From Methanospirillum stamsii (GTDB lineage Archaea > Halobacteriota > Methanomicrobia > Methanomicrobiales > Methanospirillaceae), in NCBI RefSeq assembly GCF_003173335.1, contig NZ_QGMZ01000014.1, forward strand, positions 147,450 through 211,449: DNA of 64,000 nucleotides, given 5' to 3'. A program made the position numbers and the translations under genes. This document shows positions 34,753 to 44,597 of the stretch, one piece after another (the first letter of the stretch is position 1; the number at the start of each line of letters is the position of its first letter). The notes beneath the pieces were generated by a model that worked only from the letters and a program-made list of their open reading frames with translations, ran no database searches and was not told the DNA's origin.

Positions 34753-36021
34753 TTACTCATCATCTATTGAAATTTCAGGTTCTGAAGCTGCATAGATGGT
34801 TAATAATAACTCACTATTATCGATGAGGGCATATTTTGGTTCAATTTTTGAAAGTTTTTTACTTTCTTTTATAATTAATGGAACCCCTTCTCCTCGTTTT
34901 TCCATGAAATGCTTTCGACCTGGAACTCCCGGTTCATCTATTGTACATTCTGAAAGTAATTTAGTAATTAATTCATTTCGAGTAACTTGTCTGAAGGCAA
35001 GACCTTCAATAGTCAGGGTATTGGGTAGTGCTCCTGGAGAATAAATCTCTAAACGGTCACTAAATATGAAAAATCTGATTTTAGATCCTGATATCGAATA
35101 ATCACGATGAGCAATTGCGTTTACAATGGCTTCAAAAACTGCAATATCACTAAAACGAGGATAATCTATTCTTTCCGGGACTTTTTTTGCGCTGATATAG
35201 TTATTTCTTTTAAAAAAAATTATAGCATCCTGTATCTGGTGATCAAGGGGGCCAAAGATTCGTTTCGAATCAACCTGATAATTTGAATCCTGATCAACTC
35301 CCCTATAACTTACTGCCTCAATGAAAGCCCCGGGGAGGTATTCTTCTGGATGATCACTACACATGAGAAGACCAGCAACGGATGCACGAATTATGCCATC
35401 TTCATCTTTTGTCAGCAAATTTCTTTTTAATAAAGTCGTCTCCTGATCCCCTTCAATACCTTGTATGAATCTCTCTAACAGATCGGGTTTCAAGGTTCGT
35501 GATTCCGTTCCTGGAACGCTTTGTTCTTCAAAACGGATTACTCTAGCCTGACTTCGTTGCTGAAAAAGTCTAGCTAATAAATCTGGTGCCATCTCCCTTT
35601 TAGAGCTTCCATGTCGATAAAAATAACCCCCAGGACTTTTATGAACAAAAAGACTTCGAGGGATATCTACCTTAATTACCGCTCGTTTTATTCCCGTAGA
35701 ATCTGGGAGTTCCATTCGGTAAACGCGAACAGTTACCGCAGGTTTTATTACGTCTGTCGTAATTTCACGGACATAATCCTCAACAAGATTTAATTTGTCA
35801 ATAGGAATCCCAATAATCTCTCTTGATTTATCATCTACACCCAATACAAGGACTGCACCTGATGTATTAGCAATGGCTGCGATCTCATCGGCAAGATCTG
35901 ATCTTGAAGGTCCAGCAACTTTTTCACCTCTAAATCTGACTTCCTTCAATTCAAGGGAGTTATCTTCACCAAGAAAAATTTTCCTTTGAAGTTCTTCCTG
36001 ACTATCAAACATCATGGCCAC
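34753..36021 (-). CDS. AlbA_2 (Schlafen-like) domain protein with GHKL-like C-terminus
   Basis: A 422-residue protein. The N-terminal 150 residues form an AlbA_2 domain (NSLELKEVRFRGE at about 21-33, IANTSGAVLVLGVDDKSREI), a putative nucleic acid-binding or Schlafen-type nuclease fold. The C-terminal part has FEAIVNAIAHRDYSI (about 297) and IFSDRLEIYSPGALP, the RecG-like HATPase_c_4 pattern. Such proteins are usually thought of as regulators, but occur in defence islands. It is not part of canonical BREX type 3. Its start overlaps the end of the PHP-ATPase gene by 17 bp, so the two are coupled. Confidence 0.85.
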   Translation of the reverse strand: MAMMFDSQEELQRKIFLGEDNSLELKEVRFRGEKVAGPSRSDLADEIAAIANTSGAVLVLGVDDKSREIIGIPIDKLNLVEDYVREITTDVIKPAVTVRVYRMELPDSTGIKRAVIKVDIPRSLFVHKSPGGYFYRHGSSKREMAPDLLARLFQQRSQARVIRFEEQSVPGTESRTLKPDLLERFIQGIEGDQETTLLKRNLLTKDEDGIIRASVAGLLMCSDHPEEYLPGAFIEAVSYRGVDQDSNYQVDSKRIFGPLDHQIQDAIIFFKRNNYISAKKVPERIDYPRFSDIAVFEAIVNAIAHRDYSISGSKIRFFIFSDRLEIYSPGALPNTLTIEGLAFRQVTRNELITKLLSECTIDEPGVPGRKHFMEKRGEGVPLIIKESKKLSKIEPKYALIDNSELLLTIYAASEPEISIDDE

Positions 36022-38821
36022 CTGCAGTTAATCGCTTATACCTTTTTTCAAGAGCTTCATTTCCACCTTCCATTATGGTGCAAATATCATCCCTTACTTT
36101 TTGATTTTGCAGACTATCTTTGCAGGAAGGAATTGTCAGGCCACTGGTATTGATTTTCAAAGCAATAACTAATTCTGCATCGCCATTTACAACAATGTTT
36201 GGATTATGTGTGACGATTATTATCTGTCTGTTGGTTTTCTTCTCTTTAATTTGTGAAACGATAAGCGTGTATATTAATTGATTATCCAAATCATCTTCGG
36301 GTTGGTCAAGGATAAGGGGTTCATTTCCATACGATAAGAAAAAAGCAAGAAGCGCTGCAGTCATCTGTCCTGGTGAACCCTTTTTTATTGATCGAAAACT
36401 TTCCCGTGTGCTTGTTCGATATTCTATTTCTATTCCATCTTCAGGGAACCAGCAATCAAGCCTATCAATCAGCTCTGGAGATACTTTTTGAAGTCGCTTT
36501 TGAAAAGATAATCCAAATGACTTCGTATCATTCCCATTATATATCAACCGGATATCATTTTTGATTCGTTCTAATCCCTGTAAAACATGGTTTTCCAGAT
36601 CATCGGAATCACAATTTCTGTGATTATGAGGATACAGATCTTTGAATAGGCCTGTATTATCCTCAATGGAACCAATATCTTTTTCAAATTTTTCTGGTTC
36701 AATTCCAAGAACTTCCCTGAAATTTGCTTCAGCATTCTTTCTATCATTATATGGAGATATTATGATTCGGACAACAGGATTATTACCCAATATCTCATTC
36801 GCAAAAATTATTCTCTGCTGAGTAAGTTTTTTTCTGAGTGTATAATAATTATTAAGACAGGATTTCGCCTCTTTTTCTACATTACTGTATGTTTTTTTTC
36901 TTGTTGAAATATCCAGGAGTGATTGTTCAAGATAATATTTCTTCTGTATGAGAGAACCGTAGTCAGAAGGATTAATTACACCTGAATCTGCCATATTGGA
37001 GATCAATTGATGATATTTTTTCTCATCTTCGGCAATTTCTGCGATAGATGCAGATTTTTCTTTACATAGGGTCCAATCTTCCCAAATCGAGTCAATTTCA
37101 CTTGCATTAGTCTTAATTATATCCGAAATTGTTTCCAATCTTTTTGTAACTGCAATAATATCTTTTACAAAATCTGGTGGATTATCTTCCAATTCATTAA
37201 AATCTGAAGGGAGGATGCGATCGGCTACTTTAAGTAAAATATCTTTGTTATTTTGCCAGGATTCTTCCCAATTAGATAATTCACGGCGAATCCTTTGTCC
37301 TTGCTGATATTTTTTTAATATATCTGCATATCCAGATGTTTCAAATATTTCTATTCTCTTCGTGATATCATCGAGTTCACCTTTAACTTTAGATTCATCC
37401 TTTATCTGATTGTAAATTTCCCGAAGAGATGATTGCAAAGAGAGATATCGCGACTTTTCCTGCTCTATTTTTTCTCTGATCTCGATTATTCCACTATCTG
37501 GGGCATTATCAATAATTTCCAGAATGCTTTGTGGATTTTTTGCCATTTCAAAGATTTGTTTTTGGCTGCAGATTCGAACAGGAAATCGTTCAGGGATAAT
37601 ACCATCAGAGGTTCTCCTTGTCCCATCACCGGTAATTTCCTGAATTGAAGGTACTGTTCCATCAGGGTTCCATTGAATACAGTACGAATACTGATCTTTA
37701 TAAAATTGAACGTAAAAATGAGAATTTTGAGTAATTAATCCATCATCATCACGAGTTTTGGAGACGGCTGAATATTTTTTTTGTGTCTCGTATATCTCTT
37801 CTAATTGTTTAATTTCATCTTCACGCCGTAATGCCAAACGAAGAAATTCAATGATACTGGATTTACCAGTACCCCTTCCACCAATGATGGTATTCAAACA
37901 CGGATTTAATGAAAGGGTAAGTGAAGAACCTCTCCCAATATATTTGGCATCTTTGATAGTTATTGAATGGATGTAATTCTGGGTATAGTAATTTGGATCT
38001 GTTTGGACTGAATCTGACCGTTTTATTGATTCATTACCATCAAGGAGAGCTAGGCATAACCCCTCAAATGAGGGAGTATTTCCCATCTTTATCCAGGTAT
38101 AAAAACTTCCCGGGATCCTATCCTCTGGGTTTCCATATGGTATGTGCGAATCAGAACATAAAATTTCAGAGAATGAAAATTTATTATCATAATATAATGG
38201 AGGTTTTGTGGACTGAAGATCCCTTACCTCAATGGCACGTATATTTTGGTTACTCAATTTTTTTACTAAAGATATTCCATCTATAACCTGATTATGTTCA
38301 ATATAGTGATGAAAAATTCCTTTTGGAGTATCAACGTGGGCTAATATTGCGATACCGCCTAAATCTGCTATAGCATTACAAACATCATCAACTGATTTTA
38401 ATGTTCTTCCATTATGATCACCAATTTGATCATCATAATTGATTTTCCCAAAGAGTTGATAAATGATCTCACTTCTCTTTTCCGGACTAAAGATTCCCAA
38501 TAGGTGAATCCCATCTGCGGATATTTCTACTCCAGGGAGAATACATATTTCTCTAAATTCTGGATTATTTTCATTTTTAAGGGATTGATATGCATCCTGG
38601 ATTTGAGATATCCATTCACCGGAGTTGTGATCAGTTATGGCAATGCAATCAATATCTGCCTGCATATACAGAAGGAGCCATTCTCTAGGAGTAATAGCAT
38701 TAAATCTTTCTTTATCGGGTCCATTACCATAGTCAAGAGAGGCGGGAGTATGAGTATGAAGATCACATCGCCACCATTTTGCCCCGGCCCAGTTTCTGTA
38801 ATTAACAGAATCTTCCATCAT
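36005..38821 (-). CDS. PHP-domain AAA/ABC-type ATPase (TrlF-like)
   Basis: A 938-residue protein. N-terminal PHP phosphoesterase domain: RCDLHTHTPASLDYG (metal-binding His22, His24), DCIAITDHNS, ILPGVEIS, IAILAHVDTPKG and CSDSHIPYG, so all metal-site motifs look intact. Then an SMC/ABC-like ATPase split by a long coiled coil (about 430-700): Walker A IIGGRGTGKSS (about 310), signature-like KKGSPGQMTA, Walker B LILDQPEDDLDNQ and the H-loop VTHNPNI. The PHP part could cleave nucleic acid or nucleotides; the ATPase resembles RecF/SMC-type sensors. Not in canonical BREX type 3. 54 bp after the second methylase gene. Confidence 0.88.
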   Translation of the reverse strand: MMEDSVNYRNWAGAKWWRCDLHTHTPASLDYGNGPDKERFNAITPREWLLLYMQADIDCIAITDHNSGEWISQIQDAYQSLKNENNPEFREICILPGVEISADGIHLLGIFSPEKRSEIIYQLFGKINYDDQIGDHNGRTLKSVDDVCNAIADLGGIAILAHVDTPKGIFHHYIEHNQVIDGISLVKKLSNQNIRAIEVRDLQSTKPPLYYDNKFSFSEILCSDSHIPYGNPEDRIPGSFYTWIKMGNTPSFEGLCLALLDGNESIKRSDSVQTDPNYYTQNYIHSITIKDAKYIGRGSSLTLSLNPCLNTIIGGRGTGKSSIIEFLRLALRREDEIKQLEEIYETQKKYSAVSKTRDDDGLITQNSHFYVQFYKDQYSYCIQWNPDGTVPSIQEITGDGTRRTSDGIIPERFPVRICSQKQIFEMAKNPQSILEIIDNAPDSGIIEIREKIEQEKSRYLSLQSSLREIYNQIKDESKVKGELDDITKRIEIFETSGYADILKKYQQGQRIRRELSNWEESWQNNKDILLKVADRILPSDFNELEDNPPDFVKDIIAVTKRLETISDIIKTNASEIDSIWEDWTLCKEKSASIAEIAEDEKKYHQLISNMADSGVINPSDYGSLIQKKYYLEQSLLDISTRKKTYSNVEKEAKSCLNNYYTLRKKLTQQRIIFANEILGNNPVVRIIISPYNDRKNAEANFREVLGIEPEKFEKDIGSIEDNTGLFKDLYPHNHRNCDSDDLENHVLQGLERIKNDIRLIYNGNDTKSFGLSFQKRLQKVSPELIDRLDCWFPEDGIEIEYRTSTRESFRSIKKGSPGQMTAALLAFFLSYGNEPLILDQPEDDLDNQLIYTLIVSQIKEKKTNRQIIIVTHNPNIVVNGDAELVIALKINTSGLTIPSCKDSLQNQKVRDDICTIMEGGNEALEKRYKRLTAGGHDV

Positions 38822-38875
38822 CTCGACCCCATTTATATAGTATAGGAAATTGCAAGGATATAATTCTACTCGCTC

Positions 38876-41485
38876 TCATTCTCCCCCTCTCATTACCGCA
38901 TTATCGAAGTACATCAATAACTGATCATCTTCCTGGAGAACCTTTGGCGGGAGTCGTTTTCCAACCGAAACAATAGTCCCGTAATCCCGCTCCTTCCATG
39001 CCTTTGCAAATCCGGCCCTGACAGCCTCACTCCTGAAGAGTTTCAATTTTCCTTTACCCTGAACATACGTTCCAAACTCCCGAAGGAGCGAGCGTTCACG
39101 TATTTTTTCAAGGTCAGATGTCTTTGATGGATTTGGAACATACCATTTTCCCTGGTCATCTTTAAGGAAATTCTCTTCAAGAACATCAGATAATTCTGGA
39201 AGAGCCTCATGGGAATCCTGATGTAGTTGCCTTAAAAAGGCTGGCTGAATCTCCTGATAGGTCTGTGGAGTTGCAAGCTCCTGCCTGAGCCACTGAACCG
39301 CACTTCGCTCATCATGGACAAATATCGAAAGTTGTCCCACATCATGTGCCTGTAATCTCGCTGAATCATACCCCTCAACCTGTTCGGGGAGGAAATACAT
39401 AGTATCCCGCTCCGGGTATCTCTGGGCAAGACCAGCATAGAATTCGGCAGAAGAAATAGGCACGGTGATACCACGCTGGACATGGAAGGCGACCATCCGG
39501 TCAAACAGAAGATAGTTTTGGCGCTCTGCTATCGTTTCGATGATACCTTCTTTTTCAACAACCACAGGGAGATGTTTAAGATGTTCATCGATAAATGTCC
39601 AGACTCCTTCTTCAGTACCGGCAGTTAAGGTGAATGTTTGTTCGAGAACTGTAGAGGGTTTGTAGGCGGATATGATAAGATCTTGTTTAACGGCCCCTAA
39701 AGTTGATGATTGTTTTATTGTTCCGCTTTTCTTGTCTAAAATTCTAACATCAGCGATAATAAAACCACTTTTTTGCATTGCTTCCTGTATCGCAATCCAC
39801 ACATTATTTGATGAATTATGAAATTCGATAGTGATCCAACGATTAGGTTTTAATATAAAAAAATTTTTAGAAAAACAAGATTTCATTAATTCTTTATAGT
39901 CGTCAATTGACTTTTCTTGTGTTTTGTTAATTATCGCTTCGGTTTTTTGATTAGTAAACACTTTTAGCCAAGATTCCCACAAAAAATTCACTTCGGAATA
40001 CATTATATTTGCCCCAAATGGAGGATCTGTGAATATATAATCAACAGTATTCTCGATGATATTTAATTTACTATTAGAGGATGTTTGAATTATCACATCA
40101 GAATTTTGTTTTCGACGATGAATATTCAAAATATCTAAAAATTTACTCTGAAATAATTCTAAAATATTTTGTTCACACATCAATGCAGGTATATATAACG
40201 TGCCTAAAAGCGGTCCATTTATTCTCCCATTAGGGTTATGTTCGTTAATTACGAATCTATTTCCAATATATCCATTTCGCTGTATAAAACTGGTAAGTAT
40301 ACACTTAATTGAATTTTTTAGGCCTTTATTGTCAATTTTATCTATTTTTGCTAAAAATGCTGATATTATGAAAAGGTTTCTTTTTGTATAGAAATGATGA
40401 ACTCTTGTTAAACCTAAATGTGTTCCTTTTCTCCAAATATCTCCCCAATTCTCTTCTTTGAATAATATAGGAATAGTGGGATGAAAATATGGAATTGAAA
40501 GTGAATCTATTTTATTTAGTAATGAAATGTCATTTTCATCAGGTTCCTTAATAATTTTTTTTATTTTATTACGATACTTAACAGAATATACAATTCTTAC
40601 AGGCACTCTTTTCGGGTAATTAATTACCTCATTTAAAGAATGATCAAAAGTTGTTGTCAATACCTTATCAAATTCAGCTTTTTTTATTATTGAACCGCAA
40701 ATAGAACAATTAAACTCTTTCTTTACCTCTGAATGTTTAAAATCAACTGCAGAATCCCAATATATAAATTCGTTAGAACAGGATGGACAATAATATGCAT
40801 CACTCCAAACAACATATTCTATTTTTCCGGTAATAATTTCTCTATTACTTTCTGTATTTAAAATATCATTATCTTCTAATAAATGGTTTGTTTCATACAT
40901 CCATCCACATTCAGCCTTAACCTCCTCTAATATTCGTTTTGCTTCTCGCTCGAATTCATCAGAATCAACTGGATTATTATAATTATATGCGATAAAAGTT
41001 GCAGCCGGAGAAAGATCACAAAGAATTGCTCTTCGTGCCCCCCATTCAACTTCAGGCATTTCCTTTTCAATCTTCTCTTTAAATTCTGGATCCGGACAAC
41101 CACACATCTGGGCAGCCACCCCGGTCATTCCGGTCCCACAAAATCCATCAAAAACAATATCCCCTGGTTTGGTATAGTGAAGGATATATCGCATTATCGC
41201 TTTATGAGGTACCTTTGTGTGATAGGAATGAGCCATGTATATCGGATCATTCTTGCCTTCTGAAACATCAGCAGAAAATGGTTCTCGGTTGTAACCATCA
41301 TTGGGATCATAGGGTGTCCCATACATCTCGATAAATTCTCCAATCCAGGGATTCGGGCAGGCGGTATAAAACGGTGGATCAGAAAGAGCGATAATATCCT
41401 CGTCTTTTCCAATGGGAAATCCATCTATTGATCGAAGAGAATCCAGAATCTCTTTTGTCAAAACATACTCTTTCTTATCTTTCAC
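38876..41485 (-). CDS. pglX: BREX type 3 adenine methylase, second copy
   Basis: An 869-residue amino-methyltransferase, paralogous to the gene just upstream. SAM-binding motif I is DGFCGTGMTGVAAQ (about 115), the catalytic motif is YIFTDPPFGANI (about 488), and zinc-ribbon pairs CPSCSNEF and CSICGSII lie between. The ends closely match the first copy (GKNDPIY, HSYHTKVPHKAIMRY, IQEAMQKSGF), but the central part, about 39840-40960, is far more AT-rich and more diverged, as expected if the target-recognition part was exchanged. In BREX, methylation marks self DNA and is required for the defence. Starts by ATGA overlap with the first copy. Confidence 0.85.
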   Translation of the reverse strand: MKDKKEYVLTKEILDSLRSIDGFPIGKDEDIIALSDPPFYTACPNPWIGEFIEMYGTPYDPNDGYNREPFSADVSEGKNDPIYMAHSYHTKVPHKAIMRYILHYTKPGDIVFDGFCGTGMTGVAAQMCGCPDPEFKEKIEKEMPEVEWGARRAILCDLSPAATFIAYNYNNPVDSDEFEREAKRILEEVKAECGWMYETNHLLEDNDILNTESNREIITGKIEYVVWSDAYYCPSCSNEFIYWDSAVDFKHSEVKKEFNCSICGSIIKKAEFDKVLTTTFDHSLNEVINYPKRVPVRIVYSVKYRNKIKKIIKEPDENDISLLNKIDSLSIPYFHPTIPILFKEENWGDIWRKGTHLGLTRVHHFYTKRNLFIISAFLAKIDKIDNKGLKNSIKCILTSFIQRNGYIGNRFVINEHNPNGRINGPLLGTLYIPALMCEQNILELFQSKFLDILNIHRRKQNSDVIIQTSSNSKLNIIENTVDYIFTDPPFGANIMYSEVNFLWESWLKVFTNQKTEAIINKTQEKSIDDYKELMKSCFSKNFFILKPNRWITIEFHNSSNNVWIAIQEAMQKSGFIIADVRILDKKSGTIKQSSTLGAVKQDLIISAYKPSTVLEQTFTLTAGTEEGVWTFIDEHLKHLPVVVEKEGIIETIAERQNYLLFDRMVAFHVQRGITVPISSAEFYAGLAQRYPERDTMYFLPEQVEGYDSARLQAHDVGQLSIFVHDERSAVQWLRQELATPQTYQEIQPAFLRQLHQDSHEALPELSDVLEENFLKDDQGKWYVPNPSKTSDLEKIRERSLLREFGTYVQGKGKLKLFRSEAVRAGFAKAWKERDYGTIVSVGKRLPPKVLQEDDQLLMYFDNAVMRGGE

Positions 41486-44070
41486 GATCCACCCCGGGTC
41501 ATAGAATTATCATAGTACATGAGCAATTGATCATCTTCCTGGAGAATATTCTCTGGAAGTCGTTGTCCTATCAGGATAATTGTCTGATAATCCTGTTTTG
41601 TCCAGGCTTTTCTAAATCCGGCCCTTATTGCTTCTGTTCTGAATAGTTTGAGCCTTCCCTTTCCGGTCCGATACGTATCAAACTCTCTCAGAAGAGCACG
41701 TTCCCGTATCTTCTCCAGGTCCGAAAGGCGTGAAGGGTCGGGAGTATACCATCTCTCTTCATCTGTCTTGAGGAAATATTGTTCAAGAATGTCTGCTAAT
41801 TCAGGCAATTTCTCAAATTTATCTAGATGTAATACCCTGAGAAACAGAGGTTGAATCTCCTGATAAGTCATCTGTTTATCGGAAAGAAGATGGGTAAGCC
41901 ATTGAACGGTAGATCGTTCATCATGGACAAAAAGAACCGTCTGTTCGATTCGATCAACTTTAATCCGCTGCTTATCATACGTGGCCACCTGTTCATCAAG
42001 GAAATACATACCATCCCGCTCAGGGTACCGCTGTTTCAGGCCGGCATAAAAATCTCCTGATGAAATTGGTATTTGTGCACCCCTCTGCACAAAAAATGCA
42101 ACCATCCGGTCAAAGAGCAAATACCCCTTCCTCTCCTCAATAATCCGGATAATCCCCCCCGTCCCATCCACAATGGGAAGACGCCCCAAATGTTGATGAA
42201 TAAACTCCCAGACCGTGGATTCATCAGAACTAGCAAGATGGGCATGTGTTTCAAGATCGTGTTCTGGCTTATATGATGTGATGATAAGATCCTGCTTGAC
42301 AGCACCAGGCGTATTCTTTTGGTAAAATGTTCCCTGTTTCTTATCGAGTACACGGACATCGGCAACAACAAAACCGGCTTTCATTAAGCCTTCCTGAATT
42401 GCCATCCACACCGAATTTTTAGAGTTATGAAACTCTACTGTCATCCATCTGCCAGGTTTTAATACCCGGTAAAATTCTCTGAAACATGATTCCATGAGAG
42501 TCTGATATTCTGAGAGACCTTTCTGGCGAAATTTGGTGATGATAGCCTCAGGTTCATCATTTGTAGTAACTCCAAGCCATGATTCCCAGAGATAATTTAA
42601 TTCAGCGTACTGCAGGTTCCCACCAAAAGGAGGATCAATAAAAATGTAGTCAATCGATTCTGAAGGGATCAGACGAAGGTCTCCTGAAGATCCTGTTGAA
42701 ATGCAGGCATGATGTTCTGGATCCATCATTTCATACATATTTCCAATATCTCTGAGCTTCCTTGGAAACACATCGAGAGGAGATACCTCTACAGAAATAG
42801 TAGGGATGAAAAAGGTTCCCTGAAGTTTTGGGGTTCCACCCGGTTTTACCGGTTGATAGATTCTCATCCGATTAATATGAAGATGAATGGAGGATAAGAT
42901 AAACAATAATGCTTTATGGTCTAGCTGTTTTGCACGATGAAAGAGGGCTGCAAAGATCCAAAGGTTCCTTTTGGTATAATATTGATGAACGTGAGTAATC
43001 CCATGTGTTCGTTCAGGATGTTTTCGAAGTTCCCCTTCATGCATCAATCGGGTTGGATACCAGTAGGGAATGTGTTCTGATAAAATACGTTGAATAATGT
43101 CTAAATCATGTCCATCAGGTGCCTTGTTATATCTGGTTATTTTCCCTTTCGAATCGGTTATTGAATAGTTTATTTTAACGGGTACTTGTTTTGCTCGGGT
43201 TACTGTCTGCTGCAAGGAATCATCGTACACCGATTCTCTGACCCGCTCCATATCCTTCTTTTCAATTATTGCCTCACAAAAAGGACAGGAAAGATCATTA
43301 TGAAATGTACCGTCTGGCTTTATTGCAATATCCCAGAAGATTATATCTTTCATACACGAAGGACAAATAAAAACGTCGCTCCAGATGATATAATTGATTT
43401 TTCCGATGATTGGAACTTTTTCTCCTTGGATATCTGTTTGATATTGTTGGTTGCCTTCAATTACGTGGTATGTTTCAAAAAGCCACCCACATTCTTTCTC
43501 TACTTCCAGAGCGATTCCTGAAGCATCTGTAAATAATTGCGATTTTTTAATTGGATTATTATAGCCATATGCAATAAATGTAGCAGCAGGTGAAAGATCA
43601 GATAATATTGCTTTTCGAACTCCCCATTCAACGATACTATTTTCCTTCTCAATGAGTTTTTTAAAATCGTTATCAGGGTGTCCACACATATACGAAGCCA
43701 CCCCGGTCATTCCGGTCCCACAAAAACCATCAAGAACAATATCTCCAGGACTGGTATAATGGAGAAGATATCTCATTATTGCTTTATGTGGAACTTTCGT
43801 GTGATAGGAATGGACATTATAGATAGGATCATTTTTTCCCTCCGAAACATCTGCAGTATATGGAGTCTGATCATAATCATGAGTGGTCCCAAATTCCTTA
43901 ATTCCTGATGATATGAATTCGGATATCCAGGGATTAGGACACGCTGTAAATACTGGAGGATCTGATAGAAATATTATATTTTCATCATTTCCATCAGGGA
44001 ATCCTTCAATCCCTTTTAATTCAGTAAGTAATGAATCTGAAAATTCTAATTTTTTCTGCATTATTGTCAC
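41482..44070 (-). CDS. pglX: BREX type 3 adenine methylase, first copy
   Basis: An 862-residue amino-methyltransferase of the PglXI/DUF1156-like kind. Motif I DGFCGTGMTGVASY (about 115), catalytic YIFIDPPFGGNLQ (about 477), zinc-ribbon pairs CPSCMKD and CPFCEAII, and a C-terminal region shared with the second copy (SDLEKIRERALLREF). Position after brxC fits BREX type 3, where this enzyme methylates one strand of a non-palindromic site. The gene is intact. It lies 56 bp after the end of the brxC reading frame and overlaps the second copy by 4 bp. Confidence 0.88.
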   Translation of the reverse strand: MTIMQKKLEFSDSLLTELKGIEGFPDGNDENIIFLSDPPVFTACPNPWISEFISSGIKEFGTTHDYDQTPYTADVSEGKNDPIYNVHSYHTKVPHKAIMRYLLHYTSPGDIVLDGFCGTGMTGVASYMCGHPDNDFKKLIEKENSIVEWGVRKAILSDLSPAATFIAYGYNNPIKKSQLFTDASGIALEVEKECGWLFETYHVIEGNQQYQTDIQGEKVPIIGKINYIIWSDVFICPSCMKDIIFWDIAIKPDGTFHNDLSCPFCEAIIEKKDMERVRESVYDDSLQQTVTRAKQVPVKINYSITDSKGKITRYNKAPDGHDLDIIQRILSEHIPYWYPTRLMHEGELRKHPERTHGITHVHQYYTKRNLWIFAALFHRAKQLDHKALLFILSSIHLHINRMRIYQPVKPGGTPKLQGTFFIPTISVEVSPLDVFPRKLRDIGNMYEMMDPEHHACISTGSSGDLRLIPSESIDYIFIDPPFGGNLQYAELNYLWESWLGVTTNDEPEAIITKFRQKGLSEYQTLMESCFREFYRVLKPGRWMTVEFHNSKNSVWMAIQEGLMKAGFVVADVRVLDKKQGTFYQKNTPGAVKQDLIITSYKPEHDLETHAHLASSDESTVWEFIHQHLGRLPIVDGTGGIIRIIEERKGYLLFDRMVAFFVQRGAQIPISSGDFYAGLKQRYPERDGMYFLDEQVATYDKQRIKVDRIEQTVLFVHDERSTVQWLTHLLSDKQMTYQEIQPLFLRVLHLDKFEKLPELADILEQYFLKTDEERWYTPDPSRLSDLEKIRERALLREFDTYRTGKGRLKLFRTEAIRAGFRKAWTKQDYQTIILIGQRLPENILQEDDQLLMYYDNSMTRGGS

Positions 44071-44126
44071 TAATTCACATGAAATTATAGGAGAAATGTA
44101 GTTACAGTGTCACCCTGAATATCTAC

Positions 44127-44597
44127 TTACGGGGATTTTTTCTCTAAAACTACACGTATTTTTTTCAAATCAAGACCATTTGTTTTATCTTTCATAAATT
44201 GGACAAATCTTTTATCAAATTCTTCTTTTGGAATCGGAGCCCCTGAGCCGCTTAATGATTTAATTAAGTCTTCTTCGAAAATTACAACCCGGGTTAATCC
44301 AGCAATTGCTTCTTTCACTGATTGAACAAATTCCATAGATATTGGATCGGGGAGAGCACCTTCATTAATAAATAGTTCAACAGTATTCCGATGTTCTTTA
44401 TCCATCAGACTCAGCGTCTCTTGTACCATGGGATCTGAAAGATCCTCAATAAGACGGTGAGTAACTTCTTTGTACATTCCGTCTAATTCATCATCCAATT
44501 CATAGATCTCTTCCCGAACCGATCCGAGGATCTGTTCTTCTGATGGCTTAAAATGACAGTGAGGACAAATCGGAGAAGATAATAGATCATCCTGAGT
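44127..44597 (-). pseudogene. brxC: C-terminal part of brxC behind a nonsense codon
   Basis: In the same frame as brxC, directly after its TAA at 44598-44600, 156 sense codons run to the stop at 44127. It begins TQDDLLSSPICPHCHFKPS, holding a CPHC zinc-knuckle, and continues with acidic helices. There is no ATG at the beginning (first candidates are TTG 44498 and ATG 44477, neither with a ribosome binding site), so it is best seen as the severed tail of BrxC, not an independent gene. Confidence 0.8.

Noticed and set aside
34753..36021. AlbA_2 protein as a RecG helicase
   Set aside because: Only the accessory GHKL-like part associated with RecG-like annotations is present; there are no helicase motifs.
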